A stretch of 64,000 nt of DNA from Dallia pectoralis (taxonomy: Eukaryota; Chordata; Actinopteri; Esociformes; Umbridae): assembly GCA_029465975.1 (NCBI GenBank), contig CM055743.1:12394145-12458144 (forward strand). The letters are read 5' to 3'. Below are positions 1 through 10,560 of the stretch, one piece after another (the stretch's first letter is position 1; the number at the start of each line of letters is the position of its first letter). The notes under the pieces are model-generated. The model was not told where the DNA came from. It saw only the letters and a program-made list of their open reading frames with translations, and did not search any database. A program made the translations under genes and the position numbers.

Positions 1-359
1 AATTTTTCAGCATCATAATGTGATAAATTGTTCAGAAGATGGAAAGACGCTGTCCTTGAAATATAATTGATATGTTCGGCAATTGAGGGTCACGCCAACA
101 TTTCTGACAGTTTTTGTGATATGACCAAACATCCGTTTAGGTTCAACTTGAGATCTGTAAACAAGTCTCTTTGTTTCCTAGGTCCTAAAACTAAAAGAAA
201 TATTTTTTTTCAATTGAAGAGCAAAACAATTTGAACATTGAACATTGCTTTTTAGTTCGTTTTGTAACTCTTTTGTTGATTATTTTTGTTTGCCTTCAGA
301 TTGGAGAAAAAGGCGGATTGTGCATATAAAAGTATATGAATATATAAGCACTTATATAT
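1..359. other. AT-rich sequence, nothing recognised
   Basis: No open frame, repeat family or RNA gene is recognisable. The end of the stretch (around 325-365) is a TATA-rich run just outside the antisense LINE fragment that follows. Confidence 0.5.
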
Positions 360-775
360 AAATATCCTTACCTGGGGGGCAAAAGTGCCACCTGTTGTGA
401 CTCTCAAATGTGATAAGATAGTGGTCTGACAAGCCAGGATTCTGAGGAAAGATATTTAGATCAAGTACATTTATTCCCTTTGATAACACTAAATCAAAGT
501 ATGATTGTGACATTGCTTAGGTCCTGAGACTTGCTGGACAAAACCTACTGAATCAATTATGGCTTCAAAAGCCTTTTGAAGAGGGTCATTGTTTTTGTCC
601 ATGTGGATATTAATCCCCAGAGATTAAAATAGAATCTGCCTTGACAATAATGTTGGACAACAATTCTGTAAAACTCACTGAGGAACAATGTTTATGGCCT
701 GGAGGCCTGTAAACAATTTATTACCCTGGTTTGTTCTCATGAGTAAAACTTCAAAAGACTGTGATATGTGAAAAA
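360..775 (-). pseudogene. LINE endonuclease-domain fragment (antisense, frameshifted)
   Basis: Read on the minus strand, this is part of an apurinic-type endonuclease domain of a non-LTR retrotransposon, the enzyme that nicks target DNA for reverse transcription. The hallmark VYRPPGH lies at 694-714. It is followed by a stretch ending in SGD, then after a frameshift NIHMDKNND, and finally SDHYLITFE at about 403-431. The SGD-x-NIH and SDH motifs are the active-site signatures of this endonuclease family. At least two frameshifts separate the blocks, so the copy is dead. No reverse transcriptase domain follows on the left, so the piece is truncated. An SFEVLLMR-like block just upstream (about 740-775) suggests the fragment begins there. 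The clade is probably L2/CR1/Rex1-like, which is inference. Confidence 0.8.
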
Positions 776-1119
776 GTATATTGTGTAGTTTAAATGTAGT
801 AACACAAAGAAACGTGTGACACTGGGAAAATAAAAATAATGAATATAAATGTAATAAATGTAAACTCCACCATGTCGCTTTAGACATATATAAGTGGCCT
901 AGACAAAGAGGTGGTTGAGAGAGCACACGTCCAATTTTGCCATTTCATCCTTTTAGTTCTGCAACCTCCTTCTCCAGTGGCAGCAATGTGTTGCTATTAT
1001 GTTGCAAAATGCATGCAAGCAAGTGCAGTGCAGTTACAGTATGATAGGTGGCACACATTGTAGTTTGTAGTTGATTAGGCTGTTAGTTTATGAGCACAGC
1101 AGGGCATAATTAGTGGTTA
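776..1119. other. No feature recognised
   Basis: Unremarkable AT-rich sequence. The 83-codon minus-strand frame here has no recognisable motif apart from its end, which runs into the LINE endonuclease fragment. Confidence 0.4.
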
Positions 1120-1245
1120 GCAGGGTGATCAGCTGGGTATTTAAGTCACTGGGAAAGTCACCACTTTGTTGTTCATTGTTTTGAGGTCACGTACGTATCT
1201 GTTGGTGAGTGTTGGTGAGTGTTGGTGAGTGTTTCAAACCCATGA
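1120..1245 (+). repeat. Possible decayed LTR related to the 11.7-kb element
   Basis: The order of short blocks resembles the U3/R part of the LTR at 11721: a TATA-like TATTTAAG after CTGGG, then GTCAC, TTGTTCATTG, GTCAC, and a TGTTGGTGAG block here tripled as an 11-bp repeat (1201-1234). The matches are interrupted. No target duplication or second LTR is visible, so this may be an old solo LTR or chance similarity. Confidence 0.35.
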
Positions 1246-1650
1246 ACGACGTGCTATTCGGCTCTGCAATTGGCTTCAACTGCACCACACTCCATGGATT
1301 ATTGTGAAAACCTTAACTTGCTAGCTAACTCTTACAAGGCACAAAGTTACTTTCTGTAGCTCGTAGTGTCCTTGTTGTAGCCACTAAGCTAGCAAGTCTC
1401 AGTGTGCAAGCTGGCTGGACAGGAGAGGTGCTCAGAAAGGTGACCAAGAACCTTATGCCCTCTCTAAATGAGCTTCAGAGTCTCTCTGCAAAAATCTGAG
1501 AACATGCCAGAGGACAACAATATCTGCTACACTCAATCAGGGCTTTGTGATATAGTGGCAAAAAAAGAAAGCATATGACACACTGTCCGATGGATGGAGC
1601 ATGAGAAAACATCACTCGGCTAATACCATCATCAACCGGCTAATACCATC
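1246..1650. other. No feature recognised
   Basis: Mixed-composition sequence without an open frame of note. It includes a small GGCTAATACCATC duplication (about 1618-1650) immediately before the Tc1-like fragment. Confidence 0.4.
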
Positions 1651-1995
1651 TCTATGGTTAAGCATGGTGCTGTGAGCATTGTGCAATGGGAATGCTTCAC
1701 CAAAGCAGGGACTTGGAGACTGGAAACAATTCAGAGAAGGTTGAATGGAGCTAAATACAGAGGTTCATAGGAGGAAACTAGGGGGAAAGTTTAAACTAAA
1801 AAACAACAACCCAACGCACACAGCCAAGACAATGCTGGAGTGCTTTTGGAACATGTCTGTGAATGTCTCTGTTTGGCCCGTCCAGAGGTAAGACACCATT
1901 GAACATCTGTGGGGACAATGAAAGATACTGCACAAATCCAGGTGTGCAAAAATGAAAAATACCTAAGAAGACTCAAAGATGTAATAGTCGTGAAG
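1651..1995 (+). mobile_element. Tc1-like transposase relic, C-terminal part
   Basis: The sequence follows the catalytic half of a Tc1-like (DD34E) cut-and-paste transposase gene: the region encoding [12 protein letters not shown] at about 1656-1695, the GTTGAATGGAGC block, the ACACAGCCAAGAC block, the GAACATCTGTGG block before the last catalytic residue, and the terminal GTGTGCAAA and AAGAAGACTC blocks. Stops and indels break every frame. The left side is truncated, and no inverted terminal repeat is present. Confidence 0.75.
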
Positions 1996-2002
1996 GCACT
2001 TA

Positions 2003-2440
2003 GATTAGATTCAACTACATTGTCATTGAACATTACAAGTACAGTACAACAAAATGCAAAAACTGCAGTGCAAAAATACAATGTGAGTCAATGAAGATGA
2101 AAGCCAATGTAAAAATGTACAATTGACATGGATAAGTAAATGGGCAGTTGTAAAGTTCAATGATGTAACAGATTGCAGATATGGAGAGGGCAGTACAAGC
2201 GGAAAGATGTTGTGCAAGTAGCAAATGGGCAGTACAAACAGTATGCATTGTGCAAATGGCAAATGGAGTAAAAAGTTATCAGTGTGTAAAACAGCAGGTA
2301 GCAGTGGGGAGTACAGACAGTGTGCATTGTGCAAATGGCGTATCGAGTAAACAAGTTAGCAGTGTGTAAAACCGCAGGTAGCAGTGGGGAGTACAGACAG
2401 TATGCATTGTGCAAATGGCAGATAAAATAAATAAATGCTG
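2003..2440 (-). mobile_element. LINE 3' untranslated tail with an 80-bp internal repeat
   Basis: The left edge (TTAGATTAGATTCAACTAC) has the antisense look of a LINE 3' end terminating in a short GATTC/TCTAA microsatellite, like the better preserved copy at 43503. Inside, an 80-bp unit recurs, with GCATTGTGCAAATGGC at 2244, 2324 and 2404. Overlapping minus-strand frames of about 100 codons are repeat-generated and meet no known protein. The insertion lies directly against the Tc1-like relic on its left. Confidence 0.6.
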
Positions 2441-2639
2441 GGTCTTCCGGTTGGCCGCAGAGCATCTGTTATATCAAACTCTACAGAGTAGTCATAATAA
2501 GACCTGAATACATTAGAGCTATTTTTTGTATGAATTAGCGCAAATATCTAAAACCGGGTTCTGTTAAATGACCTTATTTTTCTGACTTCTACAAGATGGG
2601 TACCTATTACGAAACCCTCATCATGTTTAGCAGTTAGCA

Positions 2640-2965
2640 GCAGACATTGTGGGATGATAGGATTGTAAAAAAAATCAAAAGATGACTCATCAGACCATAT
2701 CTCTTTTATTCCTTACAGCAAGTAATGTTTCTTCGTGGGTTGTCCATGAATACAAGTGGTTTTCAAATGGCAGTCATGCCAGGAACCCCATCTCGGTGAA
2801 GCTTACATCGTACAGTTTATATTGAGACTGGGTCACAGAGGTGCTGATTTAAATATGTGGTCATTTTCAAGGCTGTCGTTTGTGGGCATTGAGCAAGTAT
2901 TCTGTTAAGAGTATTTCCCTGTCAGTTTGCTTCAACTAGTAACGAAACACTCCTCTGCCGATGCA
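2640..2965 (-). mobile_element. Tc1-like transposase relic (antisense)
   Basis: On the minus strand the blocks occur in the order expected for a Tc1-like gene: CTCTGTGACCCAGTCT, GAGATGGGGTTCC (the helix-turn-helix to catalytic linker), AAACCACTTGTA, and TGGTCTGATGAGTCATC, which encodes the WSDESS-type motif with the first catalytic aspartate. All frames are broken. Both termini are missing. Confidence 0.65.
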
Positions 2966-3137
2966 ATTTATCCATGTTTCTGCATATGCTGTTATTATAT
3001 TTGAGACAGTTCCCCTTTAAACATTGAACAACATAGCAGTCTTTGTGTCCGATATATTTTCAGCACAGACTTGGCCTCTTAGAAACTCTGTTAACTGCCT
3101 GGTGTTACTTTGATTACACAAATATATGGCTGACACA

Positions 3138-3730
3138 TACATTGATGAGCCAAAACATTATGACCTTTGAAGCAAACAACATTGATCATCTCCTAATAAA
3201 GGCACATGTGAAGGTCTGGGTAGATTGAATGGTAAGCGTCCAATCGGTTCTTGCAGTCAATGTATGAGGGGGACTGGGCAGGAGTAAAGCCCTGAGCGAC
3301 TATGACAAGGACCAAATGAGCCGCGGGTTGGCCACCCCTGCGCTATTGCAAACAAGGGCTATTCTGTCTGGTTCAAACCAACAGAAGATCTACTGTGGCA
3401 GAAGTCACCGAGAATGTTAATTATGGTTACGGGTGGAATGTGTCACAACACACTGTGCATCGCAACCAGCTGCGTATCGGCCTGAGTAGTCCCAGACCGC
3501 ACACAGTGCGCATTATCCCTATCCCCCGCTTAAAGCACCTACACATTCATATTACGTGGATGGGTGTGTTCGCGGGCGCTGCTTACATTGGAAAGTGAAG
3601 GCTGCAGGAAGCGCTGGGAGAAACGACAATCTAGTGGAGGGAGCATAATGCTTTGAGCAATGTTCTGCTGGGTAAAACTGGATCCGAGGAGTCATGTGGC
3701 ACTGGCCTCTGAGAAATCTAGGTGAAATGT
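3138..3730 (+). mobile_element. Tc1-like element, 5' end and N-terminal two-thirds (GATGAGCCAAAACAT family)
   Basis: Begins with a TA followed by an inverted-repeat end that reads CATTGATGAGCCAAAACATT. The DNA-binding region follows (ACTATGACAAGGACCAAAT, then ACAGAAGATCTACTGTGGCA) and then the first catalytic block (GTGGATGGGTGTG and AGTGGAGGGAGCATAATGCT at about 3630). The copy stops being recognisable near 3730, so the 3' end is lost. A 67-codon frame (3395-3598) still reads through part of the transposase, including the VNYGYGWNVSQHTVHR linker. At least four other members of this family are in the window (20559, 38863, 50966, 54105). Confidence 0.85.
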
Positions 3731-4236
3731 AGGTGTCAAAATATATTGTAGGAGAATCTGACAACGGCATTCTGGCAATCTGCATTAAAAGAGCAGCGTG
3801 TGAAATCCCGCCATAAATGTTTCCAAGATTGAGTTTGAACGACTTGTCTCCTGTACATTGACAGAACACGACTGGACTAGCTAGTCTAGGTGGGATAGTA
3901 CTGCAAGTGTCTAAAGCAAATATGGGGAGGACCAGTGAAAAAGTTTCAATTCGGGAACATGTTCAACAAAACACGTTCGATACATTAACTTTATGTCTTC
4001 TGTCCATGCTTGTATTTATGTTAGTAGTACATTTATGTCAGTAGAGATTCTAACCGTGGTCCCTTTAAGGAATAAACCATGGAGCTAATATTGAAAGGTT
4101 CACAAGCATTTGTCTGTTTTTATTTTTTAGGTTATTTGCCTTTTCCCCTGTTGGTAGACGACAAATGTTTTAAGATGTGTGTTACCTCATTTTTAAACAG
4201 GAAGCCTGCCATATAATAAAATGTGATACAAAATCA
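3731..4236. other. No feature recognised
   Basis: Unique-looking sequence. No open frame beyond repeat shadows, and no terminal repeat that would extend the element on the left. Confidence 0.4.
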
Positions 4237-4315
4237 TTGGCTGTGTTGCCTGTGTTGGCTGTGCACCTGTGTTGGCTGTGTTGCCTGTGTTGGCTGTGTT
4301 GCCTGTGTTGGCTCA
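4237..4315. repeat. Short 18-bp tandem repeat (TTGGCTGTGTTGCCTGTG)
   Basis: About four copies of an 18-bp unit alternating GTTGGCTGTG and TTGCCTGTG. It is GT-rich and open in more than one frame, which explains the small cysteine-rich frames over it. Confidence 0.85.
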
Positions 4316-4434
4316 GCGGTCTCGGTTGTTGCCTCTAATACACATATACTCCGCTGTGCGCAGCTTCGATCGGGCCTCCGCCAATTCAGCACACTCTTTG
4401 TTTTTCGCCACTTCCTCTGTCACCATAATAATAA

Positions 4435-5015
4435 AGCATGACAATGAATAAAATACAGTCTCTCAAAAAAGCATTACAAAGTGATATGCAGTCGAGTGAA
4501 TATTTAGACAGTGAAATCAATTTAGTTGTTTTGAAGGCTCTGTATTTCAGCCCTTTGTATTGAAAATTAAATAATGAATAAAAGGTTAAAATACAAATTG
4601 TCAGTTTTCAGTGGGTGTTATTTACATCCATGAACCATAAGCTGAGTAGGAATTACAGCCCTTGTTATACATACACCTCTAATTTAATCCAAATGTTAAA
4701 TGTAACAAATTAACATAATCTTGGATAAGGTTGTTATATTTAGTACTTTGTTGCAAATTGTTTACATTTGATGGCTGCCTCAAGTCTGTAACCCATAGAC
4801 ACACAGTATCTTCAACTGGTGATATTTTCAAGGCCTGGACTGCACACAGATTCAGTTCCTGTTTCATGGCATTTTTGTGGACAATTGACTCAAGAACATT
4901 CCCCTTTTTGGCCCTGAACCTCTGTGACTGCTTGGTAGTATGTTTGAAGTCATTGTGCCGACCACACAAGCTCTGTGTCACTGTGCAAATGGTGTACTTA
5001 GCAACTGTACTCTAG
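4435..5015 (-). mobile_element. Tc1-like relic, 3' part (antisense; different subfamily)
   Basis: The minus strand carries the 3' untranslated and C-terminal region of another fish Tc1-like family. Blocks on the plus strand are TTTAGTTGTTTTGAAGGC, CTCTGTATTTCAGCCC, TTTACATCCATGAACC, GTACTTTGTTGCAAAT, GCTGCCTCAAGTCTGTAAC (4772 on), and GCCTGGACTGCACACAG (4832 on). The reading frame is broken and the other half of the element is missing. Confidence 0.7.
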
Positions 5016-5806
5016 TCATCGCCTATCTACTGTAGCTTCCTGGGTTAGCCCATTCTATATCGCCTACTTTCATCATGGATAAAACATGGTGACTAGCTAG
5101 AGTGGGGAATGATAAATAAAAAAGGGAGTGTGCAGTATGTGCTTTGATGCCGCCAGCTAACACTAATTACCCGCAGTCTTAATGGACAGGGAACAATTTC
5201 TCACCACCGGGGTAGAATGAATCAGAAACCCCTTCCAACAAAATATGTAACGCTATTCGCCCCAAGTCTTTGAGACTTAGGGGACGCCGCAGGGCTAGAT
5301 CAAAGACCAACCCTTTAAAGTCTCTCGCAGGAGAACGAGTGATGCGGGCAGCCTGGTTGATGGAGGAGAAAATGATTTACACAAAAGGTTAGAATGACAA
5401 GTGGGAACACGTCAGAACGTTCACATGACAGCATGGGGCTCATTTTGCATGTCCAAGTGTGTTACTCTTATTGCTACGTGTTGCACAGAGGCCTGGGAAA
5501 CTCTTAACACTGTTCAATATGACGCATTCATTCATTATTATTATGGCTGTGAAGCAAGTAAAACTATTCGTGACTCATTGCATTCATTTCTGTAATTAAT
5601 GCAATTGATTGCACTTCTCAACTTTCTCAAATTTGGCTTCAGGAAACATGTTTCCATTTTGAATCGGGATGGAACAACTTTTTGACTTAAGGGCCACTTG
5701 GGCATTTAAGATTTAAATATTAATATATTTCTTTAATGTAGGATTTTTTCAATCGAAATCAATTTGCTCCTGAATTTCTTTGTATAAACAATGGTGTTCC
5801 GCCATT
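5016..5806. other. Unique sequence, no gene seen
   Basis: No repeat family recognised. The 5130-5340 part is higher-complexity and less AT-rich than its surroundings, but has no convincing exon boundaries. Confidence 0.4.
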
Positions 5807-6670
5807 TACAGTTGAAGTTTTGGTTGAAGTCACTCCATTCCGTTTTTCAACCGCTCCGCAGTTTTCATGTTAACAAATTATAGTTTGGTCAAGTCGGTTT
5901 AGACTACTTTTTACATGACCCAAGTAAACATCTCCGAAAATTTGTGAACATTATCTCTTGGCTTTAGAAGCTTCCGATAGGCTAATTGACATAATTTGAG
6001 TCAATTGGAGGTGTACCTGTGTGTGTATTTCAACCTTTATACTCAGTGCCTCTTTGCTTCACATTTAGAGAAAATCTAAATAAATCAGCCAAGAACTGCT
6101 AAAAATGAAATGCTTTCTGTCTCTTAGAGATAAACATACTTCAGTGCAAATCAATTCCAGAACAACAGAAAATAACCTTCTGGAGAAACGGTACAAAAGT
6201 GTCTATTTCCACAGTAAAACAAGACCTATATTGACAAACTGAAAGGGCCAATCTGCAAGGAACAAGCCACTGCCCCAAAACCACTATAAAAAGCCAGGCT
6301 AAGGTTTGCATGTGTACATGGAGACAAAGATCTTTTTTAAGAAATGTCTTCTGGTCTGATGAAACACAAATAGACCTGTTTGGCCATAATGAATATTGTT
6401 AGGTTTGGAGAAAACAGGGAAGATGGAGCCAAAAAAAACATCCCAGTACTCGGGTGGCAGGCTGGCAGCATCATGTTCTGGGGGTGCTTTGCTGCAGGAG
6501 GGACTTGTGCACTTCACAAAATAGATGGCATCATATGAGGATGGAAAATAATGAAGATTTATTGAAGCAACATCTCAAACATCTGTCAGGAAGTTAAAGT
6601 TTGGTCGCATAGAGGTCTTCCAAATGGACAACAACCTCAAACATACTTCCAAATATGTGGAAAATTTTAA
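5807..6670 (+). mobile_element. Tc1-like relic of the Sleeping Beauty-ancestor type, 5' end to mid-transposase
   Basis: Starts at a TA (5807) with CAGTTGAAG, the outer end of the long inverted repeat of the salmonid/cyprinid Tc1-like family. Then come GTTTTTCAACCGCTCC, GGCTTTAGAAGCTTC, GATAGGCTAATTGACAT and GAGTCAATTGGAGGTG, the conserved untranslated leader. Transposase-coding blocks follow: TCAATTCCAGAACAACAG, ACAGTAAAACAAGACCTA, GTCTTCTGGTCTGATGAAAC (first catalytic aspartate, about 6346-6365), and GGCAGCATCATGTTCTGGGG with CAAATGGACAACAACC (second aspartate region, about 6622). Many indels and stops make it non-coding, and the 3' third with the last catalytic residue and the right inverted repeat is absent after about 6670. 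Confidence 0.9.
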
Positions 6671-8091
6671 GTACTCCAATGTAGCCTAGCCGTAGTCAAG
6701 GGAACGTAGCTACATATTCCATGAAGTACAAAACACTTCCATGGTTAAAATAACTCAAACCACTCTTCCCCCTCATATTATACGTTCGTCAAGTAGTCAT
6801 CAACCTTAGATAGGTAATTAAAAAACATGTATTTTCTCACAAGTAGTTTGCAAATACTTTTGCCATGGTGTATAAAAACTATCGATTGAAGTCCTTGTGT
6901 CTGATGTTTTCCTACCTGCTGACTCGCGTTGCTGACTTGTGTTGTATTGACCTCAATTGTTCCTCTTAGACGTCTCACTCTATAAGAAGTCTTTCTTCGC
7001 TCTCCTGGATTCAGCACGGAACATTTAGTGTCTTTCTATTCCTCTGAGTTGCTGTGTTGCTGTCTACGTTGCTGATTCGTGCACTTCTGGTTGCTGTAAT
7101 TAACTCGGCCAGGCAAACAATGCTGGAGGATGTCTGTGGAAGTAACATCAAGGTACGTATTGATCAGAATCTTTGCAGATTTCAGCTGAAAATAAGGCTA
7201 ACATCTCCACATTTATACGCTGCCTGAGATTTTTGATATGAGGCAGTGAATGTTCTGTGATATATTTCGTTGTTTGCCTAGTCATTTGGAACAGCGCGAT
7301 GATTAGTATTTTCCGAGATCAGTTTAAGTGGTCAGAAAAATGCCCTGCTACCCACAATAAACTAGAAAGCCATCTCTATGTAAAAGTAATTAATGTTAGT
7401 ATAAATCATGAAATGTGAGAGACATCAGATAATTACCAGCCGAGTTATCAGAAAGGATCAGTTAATTACATCTGAAGGCCCACCCCTTTTTGAAGCAAAT
7501 AAAATGGCAGTGATGTCAATGTCCCTGCTGGAACATGTTTTCTCCCAGTTTTGTCCTGAGAATCTTGGTGGCACGACGCGGATGCCAACAAGGAAAAAAA
7601 GATGTGAGTGTGTGTGTGGGTGGAGATGAGACGGGAGGATTTATTCTTGAAAATCAGGTTTGTTTCGAAACAGATTGCACGCAACTGCTGTTAGTCAGTT
7701 ACAGGGAGTTCACTTCATCTGTTAAAACGTGAAGCAGTGAATAAAGCGGGGACAGAATGCCTGAGGCAAGCTCCAAGATTATAGAACACCATTTGCTATG
7801 CTGTAGGATAAGGCTAAAGTATTTTTCTAAAAGATTGACAAGAAAGGCACATTTCTGATTTCAGAGTAACTTCCCACGAGAGTTTAAGTTATTTTAAACG
7901 TCTCGTTTTATTCAGTTTTTTTCATGACTTTGCGATACCAATAGAAACCCACGCTCAATGAATATCTATGTCGCAAATGCTATCTGGGCGTCCTAAGGAT
8001 GTACTGAACCTGTGTTTCTGGTCATTAGATTATCGCTAGTAATACGTACACCAAATGCAATATGTGAAAAACCTTATGCTTATAAAACTTT
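6671..8091. other. Unique sequence, no gene seen
   Basis: No open frame or family recognised in 1.4 kb. The 79-codon minus-strand frame ending at 7017 and the 73-codon plus frame at 7408 have no motifs. Confidence 0.4.
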
Positions 8092-8153
8092 ACAATACAC
8101 ACACACACACACACACACAGATGCAAAAACACACACACACATATATACACACA

Positions 8154-8196
<43 letters not shown>

Positions 8197-8504
8197 ACAC
8201 AGATGCAAAAACACACACACACAGACACACACACACATACACACACCCACACACAGACACACACACACACACACAGACACACACAGATGCAAACACACAC
8301 ATACACACACACACACAGATACACACACACACACACACACAGACACACACACATGCAAAAAAACACACACACACAGACATATACACACAGACACACACAC
8401 AGACACACACAGATGCAAAAACACACACACACACACACACACATACACACACACACACAGACACACACACACACACACACACACAGACACACACACATGC
8501 AAAA

Positions 8505-8535
<31 letters not shown>

Positions 8536-8562
8536 GACACACACACACACACACACACACAA
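8092..8562. repeat. Compound (CA)n array with recurring GATGCAAAAAC
   Basis: Some 470 bp of alternating purine-pyrimidine CACACA interrupted by CAGACACA and by six copies of ATGCAAA (near 8119, 8200, 8285, 8351, 8411 and 8496), spaced about 60-85 bp apart. Every long frame on either strand here (Thr-His or Cys-Val poly-dipeptides) is produced by the dinucleotide repeat and is not a gene. Confidence 0.95.
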
Positions 8563-9861
8563 ACCCTTTCATTGAAGAAGAGCAGTCAGGCTGTCCATCA
8601 TTATAGTAAGACATCTGGTGACGGGTGTCATTACAGCAGCACAGTACTTACACAAAAGAAGACCACAGGAGAAAGACCCAAACTCTCCCTCATGCCTCTA
8701 CCCTCTCATGAAAAATACCTGAAATGAGCAGTGTCGAAATAGGCATCACTACCTCCAGCTGTTTCTTCCACCTCTCTGCCATAGAGTCTGTGTCATAAAT
8801 CACCCCAGCTAGATCCACCATAAACCCTGTGAAATTGGGCAATTTTCTGAACCTGAACTTTTGGCTTCTTCTTGTGTCAACAGCCCAGACGGTGGGAGGG
8901 CATGAGAGCAGAGGGAAGAGCAGAGGGAACCAAATGCTGCACCAGTGTGTCGCACAGCACATTGAAAACAATGTTTTATCTCCAGGAAGTCAGGCCTCTA
9001 CCGGCACTGGACGGGACAGGCTTGGATGTAAACAGACGAAGCTACCCAGGCAGAGAAGGGAGCGATGAGAGCGCCGGCGTTGGAGGTTGGCGTAATAAAA
9101 GGACCAAATGTCTTCAGTTGCTTTGGCAGGCTTGTACAGCGGCTGCTCCACACAAAATACACAGACAGATTAAACAGAGCATAAGGACCCATCTGGTTTG
9201 GAGCTGGATAAGAAGACACAGTTGCAGCGCTTAGTCTTTTTTCTTTTAAATATGAAGTTTACTTCCGATTTTCCCTGTTTTTTTTTCTTTCCAATTGTTT
9301 CCTCTCCTTTGTTTCAAGTCAACAACAGCCGACCGCTCGGGGGAGTTGAATATTGAGGCTCGTATTCCGCATAGTCACACCAAGCCTTAAAAACAGCGCA
9401 TGTTCAATCAGAAAGTCAGTTAAATCAGCTTGTGAGACGGAATGTTTATTTGGATGACGACCTCACTTAACTTTTCCCAACCCGCCAAACGTAGCCAGTA
9501 CAAATGAAAACCATGCTGACGATGCCACCCCCTATCCCAGACAATGATTGGCCAATACTCATTACCGCATGAAGTCAAACGTCAACTAGAACTAGACTGT
9601 GGTAAACCCTTTGGCCCCATTAAATTTGCCACTGGGAAATGTCCAAATATATATCAAGCATCGTAAGCTGTGTCATGCCTGACATTTCTGGAGTGCTCTC
9701 TATCAGAAGTGCTGACACTATGACTGTCTGAATTCTCTTTTTGTCAAGTGCCGGCCCCATTTTATCTTTTCGTGTGTCTCGATCTCGCTCTTTCATTTGT
9801 CCTTAAGATGATTTAATAGCTGTCTAATGTATTAAGATGTGCAGAGTCAAGCCAGCGGAAT
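8563..9861. other. Unique sequence, one very weak exon-like stretch
   Basis: No known family. On the minus strand around 8757-8832, a TTTCACAG/G acceptor-like and a CTGGAG/GTAGTG donor-like site flank about 75 bp that is open. I do not recognise the peptide (it contains DTDSMAERWKKQLE) and do not call a gene. Confidence 0.3.
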
Positions 9862-9975
9862 TGTCTCTCTCTCTCCCGGTCTCTCTCCCTCTGTCTGTCT
9901 GTCTCACACTGTCTCTCTCTCTCCCGGTCTCTCTCTCTCTCTGTCTGTCTGTTTCCATCTCACTCTGTCTCTCTT
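9862..9975. repeat. CT-rich microsatellite with a duplicated ~50-bp block
   Basis: TCTCTCTCTCCCGGTCTCTC followed by CTGTCTGTCTGT appears twice in succession, giving a low-complexity pyrimidine tract. Confidence 0.85.
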
Positions 9976-10234
9976 CTGGATATGGGTTTGCCTGGACTGC
10001 TTGGTGATATTATCAGACATTCCACTGTACTCGAATAAAACCTAGAGGAGTATAAAATGTGGAACTAATTCTTCATCTCCGCATAGGGAGCATGGCGAAC
10101 GACTGGTGGAAAAAACCTCCAGGTGAACCAAGAAATGAAAAATGAGCTTTAGTCCCGAGACAGTCTGTGCTGTATCTGCAACTGCAAGTTGAATATGTGT
10201 ACGGTTGTATTGCTCCAAAGTTTCGTGACTCCTC

Positions 10235-10560
10235 CCAAACACATGCTTTTGCCACCGATGAGCAGGCTTCGGCGTTTGTTCGCCTGGTGCCCATTCCCTC
10301 ATTAGTAGGTGAATATATCTTCCCCGTGTCTGGCCGTGTCTTCGTGTGGAATTGTTTCATGTCATTGGTCTACTAATTGTGAGACACTGCTGTTTCCAGC
10401 GTTCACCTTCATGCGCTGTGTCGCTCTGTTTGTTATTTGATAAAGAAAGTGTACTAGTGCAGTTAATTACGTTGGTCGTGCTTTTGCTCAGCGGTGGATA
10501 TTAAAATGACCACAACGCGACCACGCCTGTGCCTGGCTTCTTTATTCACTTTAGATCTCA
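10235..10560 (+). repeat. Decayed solo LTR-like sequence
   Basis: Shares with 38480-38862 the ordered blocks GCAGGCTTC-GCGTT-GTT, CCTGGTGCCCATTCCCTC, ATTAGTAG, GTGTCTGGCCGTGTCTT (versus GTGTTTGGCCATGTCTT) and TTCACCTTCATGCGCTG. This order (weak TATA, GTGTTT blocks, C-rich end) resembles an LTR. No internal domain, second LTR or target duplication is visible, so it is probably a solo LTR or fragment. Confidence 0.55.

Noticed and set aside
2023..2465. Overlapping minus-strand frames of about 100 codons
   Set aside because: They arise from the 80-bp repeat in a LINE 3' tail.
8012..8727. Thr-His and Cys-Val frames on both strands
   Set aside because: Dinucleotide CA/GT repeat translation.
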